Numbered from the stretch's first letter, positions 53,931 to 62,185 are shown. The stretch: DNA of 64,000 nucleotides from Halorubrum sp. 48-1-W (GCF_003287355.1 NZ_QMIM01000019.1:1-64000); one strand, 5' to 3'. Numbers and translations: made by a program. Notes: generated by a model not told the origin, from the letters alone.

Positions 53931-54349
53931 TGCGCGTCGAGCTCTCCGACGAGGCGCGGCGCTACATCGGGCGGTTCGACGAGCTGACCGGGGTCGCGCC
54001 GAAGGACTGCCTCGTGGAGGGCGACCGGCTCGTGTTCCTGCTCCCGGCCGGCGAGATGGCCGCGGCGATCGGCCAGGCGGGCGAGACCGTCGAGGAGGCC
54101 GAACGCCGGCTCGGCAAGTCGATCGACCTCGTCGAGGACGCGGACACGCCCGAGGCGTTCGTCGCGAGCGCGCTCGCGCCGGCGGCGGTCAACGCGGTGA
54201 CCGTCTCCGAGCAGAACGACCGGGTGGCGTACGTGGAGGTGCCCGAACCGGACCGCGGCGTCGCGATCGGTGCGGAGGGGCGCAACATCGAGACCGCGCG
54301 GACGCTGGCGAAGCGCCATCACGACATCGACGACGTCCAACTCACGTGA
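53930..54349 (+). CDS. nusA: NusA-like transcription termination factor (KH domains)
   Basis: This 139-residue archaeal NusA consists of two KH domains without the S1 and acidic regions of bacteria. The first KH motif is VFLLPAGEMAAAIGQAGETV, and the second VAIGAEGRNIETARTLAKRH. It overlaps the rpoA'' stop (TGATGC junction). The position after rpoA'' is the classical archaeal order. The following gap leads not to rps12 directly but to a lipoprotein gene. Confidence 0.95.
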   Translation: MRVELSDEARRYIGRFDELTGVAPKDCLVEGDRLVFLLPAGEMAAAIGQAGETVEEAERRLGKSIDLVEDADTPEAFVASALAPAAVNAVTVSEQNDRVAYVEVPEPDRGVAIGAEGRNIETARTLAKRHHDIDDVQLT

Positions 54350-54418
54350 CCCGGCCCGGCCAGCGGTGACCCGCGGACGGGTCGGCGGGCTTTTTTCCGT
54401 GCGTCCGCACGGACGAGC

Positions 54419-55246
54419 ATGAACGGACGCCACGTGAACAGGCGACACCTTCTCACGGCGCTCGGAGCCGTCGCCGGCGTCGGCCTCGCGGGCTGTCTCG
54501 GCGGGGACGCGGACGGCCCCTTCCCGGACGCCGAGTGGCGCGATGGCGCCGGGCTCGACGTCGAGACGCTGGCCACGACCCACGTCGAGTCGGCGGTGGA
54601 GGCGGGCGGCGTGACCCTCCTTTCCACCGCGGAGACGAGCTACGACGGGGATGACGACCCGAGCCCGTGGCTCCCCTCACAGGAGTACGAGTCGCGTTAC
54701 GACCTCGAGAACGGTCGGTCGTATCTCAGACAGGAGGTGACCGAAACCGGGGAGCCGGAGGTCATCGAACGATACGTCGCCGACGGCGAGGCGCTGTTCC
54801 GCGAACGCACCGACGAGGACGTCCGCTACGGTCGGCAGGCGGTCGAGCGCACGGCCGACGACTTCGCGGAGGCGCTCCGATCGGAGGCGCGCGTCGGGAT
54901 CCAGGTCCCGCAGGAATCCGACGACTCGGGGGAGACGACCCACGAGGGGCTCGGAAACTGGGAGCCGCGGGCCGATGGCGACGGCGAGGTCGACGGCGCG
55001 CGGACCGCCCGGTTCGTCTCCGACTCGTTCGACGGCGAGCGGTCGGTTCCGGCGCGCGTCGAGACCGCGTCGGCGACCGTCCACGTGTTCGAGGCCGGGT
55101 TCGTCCCGCGGATCGAGCAGTCCTGGGAGGGTCCTCACGACGACGGGACGGCGACCGTCGAGGTCGACATCGCGTACCGCGACCGGGGTGTGACGGTCAC
55201 CGAGCCCGACTGGGTCGCGGAGGCGCGCAACGAGACCGAGGGGTGA
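54419..55246 (+). CDS. Haloarchaeal lipoprotein of unknown function, inserted in the rpo-str operon
   Basis: This 275-residue exported protein has a signal with RR-x-LL (NRRHLLTALGAVAG) and lipobox LAGCLG (Cys near 26). The mature domain is beta-rich, with no catalytic motif, in a haloarchaeal family of uncharacterised lipoproteins. It interrupts the usual nusA-rps12 adjacency in the same orientation. A leaderless start is possible, but no strong TATA is seen in the 69-base gap. The 3' flank has a 23-base tandem duplication. Confidence 0.78.
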   Translation: MNGRHVNRRHLLTALGAVAGVGLAGCLGGDADGPFPDAEWRDGAGLDVETLATTHVESAVEAGGVTLLSTAETSYDGDDDPSPWLPSQEYESRYDLENGRSYLRQEVTETGEPEVIERYVADGEALFRERTDEDVRYGRQAVERTADDFAEALRSEARVGIQVPQESDDSGETTHEGLGNWEPRADGDGEVDGARTARFVSDSFDGERSVPARVETASATVHVFEAGFVPRIEQSWEGPHDDGTATVEVDIAYRDRGVTVTEPDWVAEARNETEG

Positions 55247-55260
55247 GTGGGGGACCGCCC

Positions 55261-55306
55261 ACGGGTTCGGCTCCGAGACAACGACGGGTTCGGCTCCGAG
55301 ACAACG
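55261..55306. repeat. 23-bp perfect tandem duplication downstream of the lipoprotein gene
   Basis: Units 55261-55283 and 55284-55306 are identical (ACGGGTTCGGCTCCGAGACA plus ACG), followed by ACGGGTTCTCG. It lies between the lipoprotein stop and the rps12 promoter. Confidence 0.9.
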
Positions 55307-55440
55307 ACGGGTTCTCGAGGGGGCTTACCGGTTCAACGGTCACGAGCGTCCGTCGTTTTCGATCGACGAAACGCGCGCAGATCCGTCGAGAGGTACCGCT
55401 CGAGCCTTCTGCGCGCGTTTCTCCGGGTGGAAAGACGACG

Positions 55441-55466
55441 CTTAAGTAGCTCCGTCGGGAAGGAGG
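55441..55466 (+). promoter_or_regulatory. rps12: rps12 TATA-like element and Shine-Dalgarno
   Basis: CTTAAG at 55441-55446 is a haloarchaeal TATA-like core, followed by GGAAGGAGG at 55458-55466, 6 bases before the ATG at 55473. The strong ribosome-binding site fixes the start and suggests the ribosomal genes also have their own promoter, separate from the rpo operon. Confidence 0.6.
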
Positions 55467-55472
55467 CGTACG

Positions 55473-55901
55473 ATGGCGAACGGCAAATATGCCGCCCGTA
55501 AGCTCAAACAGGACCGGCAGAAGCGCCGCTGGTCCGACTCCGAGTACGCTCGGCGAGAGCGCGGGCTCAAGAAGAAGTCCGACCCCCTCGAGGGCGCCCC
55601 GCAGGCTCGCGGGATCGTCCTGGAGAAGGTCGGGATCGAGGCGAAGCAACCGAACTCGGCGATCCGAAAGTGCGTCCGGGTTCAGCTCATCAAGAACGGG
55701 AAGCAGGTCACGGCGTTCTGTCCCGGCGACGGCGCCATCTCCTTCATCGACGAGCACGACGAGGTCACGATCGCGGGGATCGGCGGCGCGAAGGGCCGTG
55801 CGATGGGCGACCTCTCCGGCGTCAACTACAAGGTCGAGAAGGTCAACGGCGTCTCGATGATCGAACTGGTTCGCGGAAACGCGGAGAAGCCGGTCCGATG
55901 A
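55473..55901 (+). CDS. rps12: 30S ribosomal protein S12 (uS12)
   Basis: This 142-residue small-subunit protein works at the decoding centre. The conserved [20 protein letters not shown] loop (first 20 residues of it) and the [15 protein letters not shown] segment are present. The archaeal N-terminal extension ([13 protein letters not shown]) is normal length. The stop overlaps the rps7 start (ATGA, 4 bases). Confidence 0.98.
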   Translation: MANGKYAARKLKQDRQKRRWSDSEYARRERGLKKKSDPLEGAPQARGIVLEKVGIEAKQPNSAIRKCVRVQLIKNGKQVTAFCPGDGAISFIDEHDEVTIAGIGGAKGRAMGDLSGVNYKVEKVNGVSMIELVRGNAEKPVR

Positions 55902-56551
55902 GCGGGGAGGAAGTCGAGGCGGAGGCCGACGCGGACGTCCCCGCCGACGAGCCGGACCCGGACGCGCCCGCCGCCAGCGAGGCGGCGACCGCGAACGCGA
56001 AGCTGTTCGACGTCTGGGACGTCACCGAGATCGCCTACGAGGACCCCTCGACGAAGCGGTACATGACGGTGACGCCGATCGCCCACACGATGGGGCGACA
56101 CGCGTCCAAGCAGTTCCAGAAGTCCGAGATCTCGCTGGTCGAGCGAATGATCAACCGCTTGATGCAGACCGAGGAGAACACGGGCAAGAAACAGCAGGCC
56201 ACGCGGATCGTCCGTGACGCGTTCGACGTCATCCACGAGCGCACCGAGGAGAACCCGGTCCAGATCCTCGTACGTGCCGTCGAGAACGCCGCGCCGCGCG
56301 AGGAGACGGTCCGCCTGAAGTACGGCGGGATCTCCGTCCCGAAGGCGGTCGACGTCGCGCCCCAGCGCCGCGTCGATCAGGCGTTGCTCTTCATCTCCGA
56401 CGCCGTCGCCAACGCGACGTACAAGTCCACCACCTCGGCCGCCGAGGCGCTCGCGAACGAGCTGATCGCGGCCGCCGACTACGACGCCAACGCCTCCTAC
56501 TCCATCTCCCAGAAGGAGGAGCGCGAGCGCGTCGCCGCCGCGGCCCGTTAA
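55898..56551 (+). CDS. rps7: 30S ribosomal protein S7 (uS7) with acidic N-terminal extension
   Basis: This 217-residue protein initiates assembly of the 30S head. The S7 core begins near residue 35 (AKLFDVWDV) and includes the [20 protein letters not shown] region and [18 protein letters not shown]. The first 34 residues are a Glu/Asp/Ala-rich haloarchaeal addition. Start ATG 55898 overlaps rps12. Elongation factor genes do not follow here; the next 476 bases are non-coding. Confidence 0.97.
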   Translation: MSGEEVEAEADADVPADEPDPDAPAASEAATANAKLFDVWDVTEIAYEDPSTKRYMTVTPIAHTMGRHASKQFQKSEISLVERMINRLMQTEENTGKKQQATRIVRDAFDVIHERTEENPVQILVRAVENAAPREETVRLKYGGISVPKAVDVAPQRRVDQALLFISDAVANATYKSTTSAAEALANELIAAADYDANASYSISQKEERERVAAAAR

Positions 56552-57027
56552 CGCCCGGTCCGACTCCGGACCGACGGGACGCGTTTTGCGGGAGTACGTG
56601 TATCAGGTCGGCTGAGTGGCTTTTTATTGCGCCGTGCGTCGCCCTCGCGACAGCGAGGCGCAGAGCGCCTCTGGTAGCCGGCGGCGGAGCCGCCGGCGAC
56701 TGTCCCTTTCAGTCCCGCCCCGCTCCTCATACCTCCCCAGCCTCGCCGCTCACGCCCTTCGGGCGTTTGCGGCGTCTCGCGCGCGCGCTCCTCGCGCCCA
56801 CAGGGCGCTCGGAGGCACGCGCCACCGCACAGTATCTCTAAATAATCGTCGCTGTCGCTCAAGTCTACTTAAATACCACATTCTGTCGATCAATTGTAAC
56901 ACCCACTCCCGCTCTTGTTCACACCGAGATCGATGGCGTTCCGCGATTCACGGGGCCATCGCTAGAAGACGAGACGACAAAAATAGCGAAACGGCAGATC
57001 CGAGTCTCGCGTCGACGAACGGCGCGC
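56552..57027. other. Non-coding stretch with dispersed repeat copy 3
   Basis: After rps7 no gene is seen until the aconitase stop at 57028. 56641-56830 is the third copy of the GC-rich repeat. 56830-57000 is AT-richer, without a recognisable feature. TTTTTATTGC near 56622-56631 follows the rps7 end and could serve as a U-rich transcript end. Confidence 0.5.
56641..56830 (-). repeat. Dispersed GC-rich structured repeat, copy 3 (inverted)
   Basis: On the minus strand it starts GTGCGGTGGCGCGTGCCTCC, then GAGGCTGGGGAGGTATGAGG, GGGACTGAAAGGGACAGTCG and the stem CCGGCGGCTCCGCCGCCGG. The first three blocks match copies 1 and 2 in order, while the final TTTGGAG block is missing. Stems between blocks have different sequence but stay self-complementary. 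Confidence 0.72.
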
Positions 57028-59010
57028 TCAGTCGTCGGCCGGCGCGGCGTCGGAGCCGCCGTCGTGTTGCTTTTTGACCCACGAGAGCTTGCCGCCGGAC
57101 GCGAGGATCTCGCGTTCGCGCTCGGAGGCGTCGAGCTCGGCGGTGAACTCCCAGTCCTCGTTCACGCGCGCGGTGAACTCCGTCTGGCCGGAGTTGACGC
57201 CGGCGGGCACGTCGTCGACGATCTGGATGTCGTCGCCCTGCTCGATCGCGTCGTACGTCTCCGCGTCGATGGCGAGCGGGACGATCCCGAAGTTGAACAG
57301 GTTCGCCTTGTGGATGCGCGCGAAGCTCTGTGCGAAGACGGCCTCGATGCCGAGGTACATCGGACAGAGCGCGGCGTGTTCACGCGAGGAGCCCTGGCCG
57401 TAGTTCTCGCCGGCGACGAGGACGCCGCCGTCGGCGTCGAGCGCACGCTGTGCGAACGTGTCGTCGACGCGCGAGAGCGTGAACTCCGAGAGCTTCTCGA
57501 TGTTCGATCGGAACTTCAGGATGTCCGCGGTCGCCGGGATGATGTGGTCGGTGGTGATGTTGTCCTCCATCTTGAGGAGCGCCTCGCCGCCGTCCACGTC
57601 GATCCCCTCTTTGAGCGGCACGTCGCCGATGTTCGGCCCCTTGACGAGGCCGTCGTCGATGGCTTCCTCGGGCGAGATGATGTCGGAATCGGACTGACCC
57701 ATCCCCGGGCCGTACTTCGTCCCCATCTCGAGGCCGGGCGCCTCGAGGTCGCCGAGTTCGTCGGCTAGGTCACGCGGGTCGACGATCTCGCCGGTGATGG
57801 CCGCCGCGGTGGCGACCTCGGGCGAACAGAGGAAGACGGAGTCGTCCTCGATGCCGGAGCGACCCTCGAAGTTACGGTTGAAGGTGCGCAGCGAGACGGA
57901 GTCGGAGGCGGGCACGTGGCCGATGCCGATGCAGGCCCCGCACGTCGCCTCGGAGAAGTTGACGCCGGCCGCCATCATCTCCGCGGTCCAGCCCTCGCGG
58001 GCCAGCATCTCGGAGGCCTGCTTGGAGCCGGGCGCGACGATCATCTCGGTCCCCTTGCCCACCTCGCGGCCCTCGAGCATCTTCGCGCTGGGGAGGATGT
58101 CCTCGTAGGCGCCGTTCGTACAGGAACCGATGATGACCTGCTCGACGTCCATTCCCTCGTACTCGCTCACGGGCGCGACGTTGTCGGGCATCGACGGCGC
58201 GGCGACGAGCGGCTCGAGGTCGTCGAGGTCGACCTCGATCGTCTCCGCGTACTCGGCGTCGTCGTCGGGTTCGAGTTCGACGAACTCCTCCTCGCGGTCC
58301 TGGCGCGCGAGCCAGTCCTTCGTCTTCTCGTCGGTGCCGAAGATGGAGGAGGTCGCGCCGAGCTCGGTGCCGAGGTTCGTGATCGTCGTCCGCTCGGGGA
58401 TCGTGAGGTTCTCCGCGCCGGGGCCGGTGTACTCGAAGATCTTGCCGACGCCGCCCTTGACGGTCAGCTCGCCGAGCAGGTGGAGCGCGATGTCCTTCGC
58501 GGTCGCCCACTCGGGTAGCTCGCCCTCGAGGTGGACGTTGACGACCTCGGGCATCTCGACGTAGTAGGGGCCGCCACCCATGGCGACGGCGATGTCGAGT
58601 CCGCCCGCACCGATCGCGAGCTGGCCGAGCCCCCCGGGCGTCGGGGTGTGCGAGTCCGAACCGAGGAGGGTCTTGCCGGGCGCGGCGAAGTTCTCCTTGT
58701 GGACCTGGTGGCAGATGCCGTTACCGGGCCGGGAGAAGTACGCGCCGTAGGTGCCCGCCGCGGAGCGGAGGAAGCGGTGGTCGTCGGTGTTCTTGAAGTC
58801 GAACTGGTACGTCTGGTGGTCACAGTACTGCGCGGCGAGTTCGGTCTGGACCTCGTCCAGATCCAGCGCCTCGAACTGGAGCCAGACCATCGTCCCCGTG
58901 GTGTCCTGTGTGAGCACCTGGTCGATCTCGATGCCGATCTCCTCGCCGGGGGTCAGCTCCCCTTCGACGAGATGGTCGCCGAGGATCTTCTCCGCGATCG
59001 TCTTTCCCAT
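57028..59010 (-). CDS. acn: Aconitate hydratase
   Basis: This TCA-cycle enzyme interconverts citrate and isocitrate through a 4Fe-4S cluster. The 660 residues contain VIIGSCTNGAYEDI (first cluster Cys) and the pair in SEATCGACIGIGH, plus GSDSHTPTPGGLG near the N-terminus. The swivel domain follows (GVLVAGENYGQGSSREHAAL, then ARIHKANLFNFGIVPL). Length and order fit the short AcnA/mitochondrial-like haloarchaeal form. TTTATATT at about 59035-59042 on the minus strand gives a leaderless promoter for ATG 59010. Confidence 0.96.
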   Translation of the reverse strand: MGKTIAEKILGDHLVEGELTPGEEIGIEIDQVLTQDTTGTMVWLQFEALDLDEVQTELAAQYCDHQTYQFDFKNTDDHRFLRSAAGTYGAYFSRPGNGICHQVHKENFAAPGKTLLGSDSHTPTPGGLGQLAIGAGGLDIAVAMGGGPYYVEMPEVVNVHLEGELPEWATAKDIALHLLGELTVKGGVGKIFEYTGPGAENLTIPERTTITNLGTELGATSSIFGTDEKTKDWLARQDREEEFVELEPDDDAEYAETIEVDLDDLEPLVAAPSMPDNVAPVSEYEGMDVEQVIIGSCTNGAYEDILPSAKMLEGREVGKGTEMIVAPGSKQASEMLAREGWTAEMMAAGVNFSEATCGACIGIGHVPASDSVSLRTFNRNFEGRSGIEDDSVFLCSPEVATAAAITGEIVDPRDLADELGDLEAPGLEMGTKYGPGMGQSDSDIISPEEAIDDGLVKGPNIGDVPLKEGIDVDGGEALLKMEDNITTDHIIPATADILKFRSNIEKLSEFTLSRVDDTFAQRALDADGGVLVAGENYGQGSSREHAALCPMYLGIEAVFAQSFARIHKANLFNFGIVPLAIDAETYDAIEQGDDIQIVDDVPAGVNSGQTEFTARVNEDWEFTAELDASEREREILASGGKLSWVKKQHDGGSDAAPADD

Positions 59011-59034
59011 ATCGGTCGAAGATGGCCGTCCCGT

Positions 59035-59044
59035 GAATATAAAA
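59035..59044 (-). promoter_or_regulatory. TATA box for aconitase gene
   Basis: On the minus strand TTTTATATTC lies 25-34 bases before ATG 59010. It is the clearest core promoter on that strand in this part of the window. Confidence 0.65.
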
Positions 59045-59213
59045 CCCGCGAGTGTTCCGACGGATCGACCGTGTGGAACCGTCGGATCCAGCAAAACTTG
59101 AACGAACCCGGCCGTGATGACACACCGAACGGAGGCGTCTTCGGGGGCGGAGACCCGGGTTCACGGCGCGCGCGGACGACACGGTTTTGCCCCCGCCGCG
59201 GCTCCGGTGTAAC

Positions 59214-59687
59214 ATGTTCGAATCGGGGGAGTCGGTGGCGGCAGTTTTGGAGGCGGCGGGCGCGACGCTCGAGCCGGAGCAGCGACAGCCGAACGGCGTC
59301 GACCTCACTGTCGGAGCCGTCTTCCGACAGACGGAGCGAGGACGGATCGGCCGCGACGGGAAACGCGTCGGCGACCGGTCCGCGATCGACCCCGACGACG
59401 GCGCGTATCGGCTCGATGCCGGGACGTACGTCGTCCGCTACGGCGAACCGGTCGGGATCCCCGAGGACCACGTCGGGTTCGTCCTCCCGCGGTCGACGCT
59501 GCTTCGGAACTCCTGCACGCTCGATACGGCCGTCTGGGACGCCGGGTACGAGGGCGTCGGCGAGGGACGGCTCGACGTGGGCCACCCGATCGACGTCGAA
59601 CCCGGCGCGCGGATCGCCCAGTTGGTGCTCGCCCGTGCGGACCACGACGGGACGTACGACGGCGACTACCAGTCCGAGGGGCTCTGA
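59214..59687 (+). CDS. dut: dUTPase / dCTP deaminase-family nucleotidohydrolase
   Basis: This trimeric nucleotide-hydrolase fold limits dUTP or supplies dUMP. The 157 residues show QPNGVDLTVGAVF at the start, the phosphate-binding VLPRSTLLRNS motif near 92-102, and the LDTAVWDAGYEG active-site region near 104-115. The order fits the archaeal Dut/Dcd group; dUTPase against dCTP deaminase cannot be settled from motifs alone. ATG 59214 is used; the frame extends only 9 codons upstream. Confidence 0.85.
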   Translation: MFESGESVAAVLEAAGATLEPEQRQPNGVDLTVGAVFRQTERGRIGRDGKRVGDRSAIDPDDGAYRLDAGTYVVRYGEPVGIPEDHVGFVLPRSTLLRNSCTLDTAVWDAGYEGVGEGRLDVGHPIDVEPGARIAQLVLARADHDGTYDGDYQSEGL

Positions 59688-59710
59688 GCGGGGCGGAACC
59701 GCCCCGGGAA

Positions 59711-60085
59711 TCACCCGGCGTCCCAGTCGCCGCCCACGCGGTCGATCCCCATCATCTCCTCGCCCGCGTGTTCGGTGAACACGACCTTGCAGTTCGGTTC
59801 GGGCACGTCGAATGCCTCGACGGCGTGTTCCATGACGGCGAGCGCGAACGCCCGCTTGTACTCGAAGGGCCGGCCCTCCCTGATCTCCGCGTCGAGGAAC
59901 AACAGCGGTCCGGGAACCGCACGGCCGAGCGACACCGCCGAACGGTCGTGTTCGCGAACCACGACCGCGACGTGGCCGGCGGTCGTCTCCATCTCCACGA
60001 CGTACCGGTCGGTGACGAACGCCGTGAACTCGTCCCGCTGCCCAGGGGACAGCGAGAGCGTCGTATCGAACTGTAAGAGCGGCAT
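59711..60085 (-). CDS. Tautomerase/MIF-superfamily-like protein
   Basis: This 124-residue protein starts Met-Pro (MPLLQFDTT), giving the N-terminal catalytic proline typical of the tautomerase superfamily after Met removal. Two beta-alpha-beta halves are apparent, and the helix FEYKRAFALAVMEHAVEAFDV precedes CKVVFTEHAGEEMMGIDR, the usual second strand. The substrate is unknown. It lies downstream of a structured intergenic region on the same strand. Confidence 0.68.
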   Translation of the reverse strand: MPLLQFDTTLSLSPGQRDEFTAFVTDRYVVEMETTAGHVAVVVREHDRSAVSLGRAVPGPLLFLDAEIREGRPFEYKRAFALAVMEHAVEAFDVPEPNCKVVFTEHAGEEMMGIDRVGGDWDAG

Positions 60086-60157
60086 ACCCGACGGTCGGGG
60101 CTGGCGCGTTTGAGTCCCCCGATCGACGGGGTGCGACAGCTCGCGGTTCGAAAGGAA

Positions 60158-60246
60158 CGAACGCCCCCGCGTGCCGGGAAAAGGTGGCACGCGGGAGCGT
60201 TCAGTAGGTCCCCGCTGACGCTTCGGCCCTCCAAGCGAAGCGTCAC
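60158..60246 (-). ncRNA. Candidate small structured RNA, two hairpins with own promoter
   Basis: Read on the minus strand, a GTTAAG TATA-like core (60274-60269) is followed about 27 bases later by a 10-bp stem TGACGCTTCG / CGAAGCGTCA with loop CTTGGAGGGC. A 17-nt arm GAACGCTCCCGCGTGCC then pairs with its complement at 16 of 17 positions around a 10-nt loop, and GTTCCTTTCG follows. This looks like a stand-alone transcript of about 90 nt ending in a terminator-like hairpin. It has no coding frame and matches no RNA family I know. Confidence 0.5.
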
Positions 60247-60268
60247 TTGACAGCAGACACGTGAACCA

Positions 60269-60274
60269 CTTAAC
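60269..60274 (-). promoter_or_regulatory. TATA-like core of the candidate ncRNA
   Basis: GTTAAG on the minus strand lies about 25-28 bases upstream of the base of hairpin 1, matching archaeal core-promoter spacing. Confidence 0.4.
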
Positions 60275-60643
60275 GGTGCCGGGGGCGGCAGATACCTCGT
60301 GTTAACGATGTTCGTTTATTTAATAACCATGAGGGACCGCGCGGTGGGGGTGACCGACGGCTGCGATCTGCTCGCCCGGACGACGACCGCGCTCGCGTCG
60401 CTCGGGGACGACGAGGTCCACGAAGTCAGTGAGCGATCGGGGCGGACGACCTCCTTCACGTCGAGGAAGGGGACTCCGCGCTACCGCTTCAGTCGACGCA
60501 CGCGGTCGTCTCCCACGCTTTCAACTCGAACCGCGGAGGGTACTATTCCCGAGAAAGGGATGGATCTCGACGGTTTCGCGGACGGGGAACCGATCGGTCT
60601 CCGGAAGCGAACGGACCGCGTCGCCTACAGAGAATACAGGAGA

Positions 60644-60675
60644 GAGCCCACGACTTCAGTCGGGGGAGGAGGTCA
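60644..60675 (+). mobile_element. IS200/IS605-like right-end remnant touching the CBS gene stop
   Basis: CCCACGACTTCAGTCGGGGG then AGGAGGTCA has a short hairpin (CGACTTCAGTCG) and a tail of the type also seen at 19942-19980 on the other strand. The TCA at 60673-60675 is, on the minus strand, the TGA stop of the CBS gene, so the remnant may have supplied that stop. Confidence 0.4.
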
Positions 60676-61080
60676 AGGCGTCACCGGATCGGTGCCCGAG
60701 ACGTACGCCGCGAAATCCGAGGTGGTGATGATCCCGATCGGCGCGCCATCGCCGTCGACGACCGGAACGTGGTGGAACCCGTGGTCGATCATGGTGGCGG
60801 CGACCGCCATGACGGAGTCCTGTGCGTCCGCCGTGATCGGGTCGGGCGTCATGTAGCGTTCGACGGTCGTCTCGGCTTTGGGCTGGCTCTTCGCGACGAT
60901 CTCGACGAAGTCGGTGGTGGTGAGGATCCCGACCAGCCGGCCGTCCTCGACGACGAGCGCGGAGCTGATGTCGTTGTCCAGCAGGACGGCCGCGGCGTTC
61001 TCGACGAGCGTGTCCGGCGTCACGGTGTGGAGGTCGGTCGTCATCAGTCGGGCGACGAAGACGTCTTCTATCCCGTTCAT
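60673..61080 (-). CDS. CBS-domain pair protein
   Basis: This 135-residue protein is made of two tandem CBS motifs (about 10-65 and 74-132) with VARLMTTDLHTVTPDT, ALVVEDGRLVGILTTTDFVE, VERYMTPDPITADAQDSV and HVPVVDGDGAPIGIITTSDF. Such pairs bind adenosine nucleotides and report energy or SAM status. There is no fused effector domain, so it probably acts in trans. The stop codon lies in a transposon-like end, so the last residues (GTDPVTP) may be non-native. Confidence 0.92.
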   Translation of the reverse strand: MNGIEDVFVARLMTTDLHTVTPDTLVENAAAVLLDNDISSALVVEDGRLVGILTTTDFVEIVAKSQPKAETTVERYMTPDPITADAQDSVMAVAATMIDHGFHHVPVVDGDGAPIGIITTSDFAAYVSGTDPVTP

Positions 61081-61152
61081 ACGTGAGGATCCCGCCGTCG
61101 CCGTATAAGCGTTCTCACGGCCCGGCTGTCGGCGATCCCGCGGGTTCCCCGC

Positions 61153-62109
61153 TCACCGGAACCGCGAGAGTCCCGACTGCCTGCGCGGACCGTCGCCGTC
61201 CGGATCCGCGACCCACGCCGTCCGTTCGTCGCGGAGGCGGTCGCGGTCGAGCGCCGGCGGATCCCCGGGGTCGCGTTCGGGACAGCTGTGACCGCACTCC
61301 CGGCCGGGGTCGACGACCCGGTCGAAGCGGGTACAGTAGGGGCGGCCGTCGTCGGTGACCGTCGCGTTCGCGCAGGCGGGCGGGTCGGGCCGCCACCCCT
61401 TCCCGTAGGCCCGCTCGGCGATCCGGCGGCGCTTCCGCGCCTTCGCTCTGGGCGGGACGAGCGCGACGTCCGTCCGGACCGATCGCTCCTCGCGGATCTC
61501 GACGCCGGGCGCGTCGGGTTCGAGCAGGGTCGGCTCGCGAACCACCTCGCGCTCGCCCGTCTCCGGGTCGAACCGCCAGATGCCGACCGGGTCGGGGATC
61601 CGGTTGAGGTGTGCGCGGGTGACGTACGAGGCAGTCGCGAGCACGACCGTCTCGAAGAGCCCGAGCGCCACGTCGTACCGGAGCTGGGCTGTCAACTCGC
61701 CCGGCGTCCCCAGGTCGGGCTTGTTCTCGATGGCGGTCAGCGACCCCACCCAGTCGTCGGGGTAGCGGGCGGACGCGCGCACGACCGGCCGTCCGTTCCG
61801 TCGCTCGCGTTCGAGGTAGCCGGCCTCGACGGCGGCGTCGACGACCGCGTTCGCACGCTCCGGCGGGAGGTCGAACGCGTCGGCGACGGGGACGGCCTCG
61901 CCGGGGCCGACACGCGCCTCGATCGCCGTCGCCGGGATCCGATCGGGCGTCAGCGCGGTCCGCGCGTCGAAGCCGGGTCCCGGCGTCACCACGCAGACGT
62001 CGACGATCCGCGCCCCCGGTCGGGTCACGCCCGCGCCGAGCTGGCGGGCGACCACCCGGTCGGGTGACTCGAGGGCCGAACACAGGGCCAGCTCGAACCG
62101 GAACTCCAT
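61153..62109 (-). CDS. DUF5787 family protein
   Basis: This 318-residue haloarchaeal protein starts MEFRFELALCSALE, typical of DUF5787. The middle has a restriction-enzyme-like pattern (SLTAIENKPDLGTPGELTAQ, an ExK-type segment), and a Cys-rich end (ACAN..., PYCTRF, RECGHSCPE) could bind a metal cluster. Nuclease activity is only a suspicion from the ExK arrangement. It is a single gene, divergent from the membrane-anchored gene at 62186. Confidence 0.75.
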   Translation of the reverse strand: MEFRFELALCSALESPDRVVARQLGAGVTRPGARIVDVCVVTPGPGFDARTALTPDRIPATAIEARVGPGEAVPVADAFDLPPERANAVVDAAVEAGYLERERRNGRPVVRASARYPDDWVGSLTAIENKPDLGTPGELTAQLRYDVALGLFETVVLATASYVTRAHLNRIPDPVGIWRFDPETGEREVVREPTLLEPDAPGVEIREERSVRTDVALVPPRAKARKRRRIAERAYGKGWRPDPPACANATVTDDGRPYCTRFDRVVDPGRECGHSCPERDPGDPPALDRDRLRDERTAWVADPDGDGPRRQSGLSRFR

Positions 62110-62185
62110 GTCCGGGAGGGAGGGTCGCCGTGGGGTAAAACGCGTCGGCCGAAACCCGTATTCGCCGTCGCCGTCTACCCCAGGT

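Larger units (their letters stand above)
60086..60672. other. Gene-free region with structured RNA candidate and transposon-like end
   Basis: Two strong hairpins at 60159-60202 and 60216-60245 and a TATA-like element at 60269-60274 form the ncRNA candidate described separately. Frames in 60308-60640 have codon use unlike the neighbours and are not supported as genes. A hairpin CGAC / GTCG at 60651-60664 followed by GGGGAGGAGGTCA resembles an IS200/IS605-type right end. Confidence 0.5.

Noticed and set aside
60308-60640. Coding gene downstream of the ncRNA candidate
   Set aside because: All frames give Arg/Thr/Ser-rich products without motifs, and the codon pattern does not fit haloarchaeal genes.
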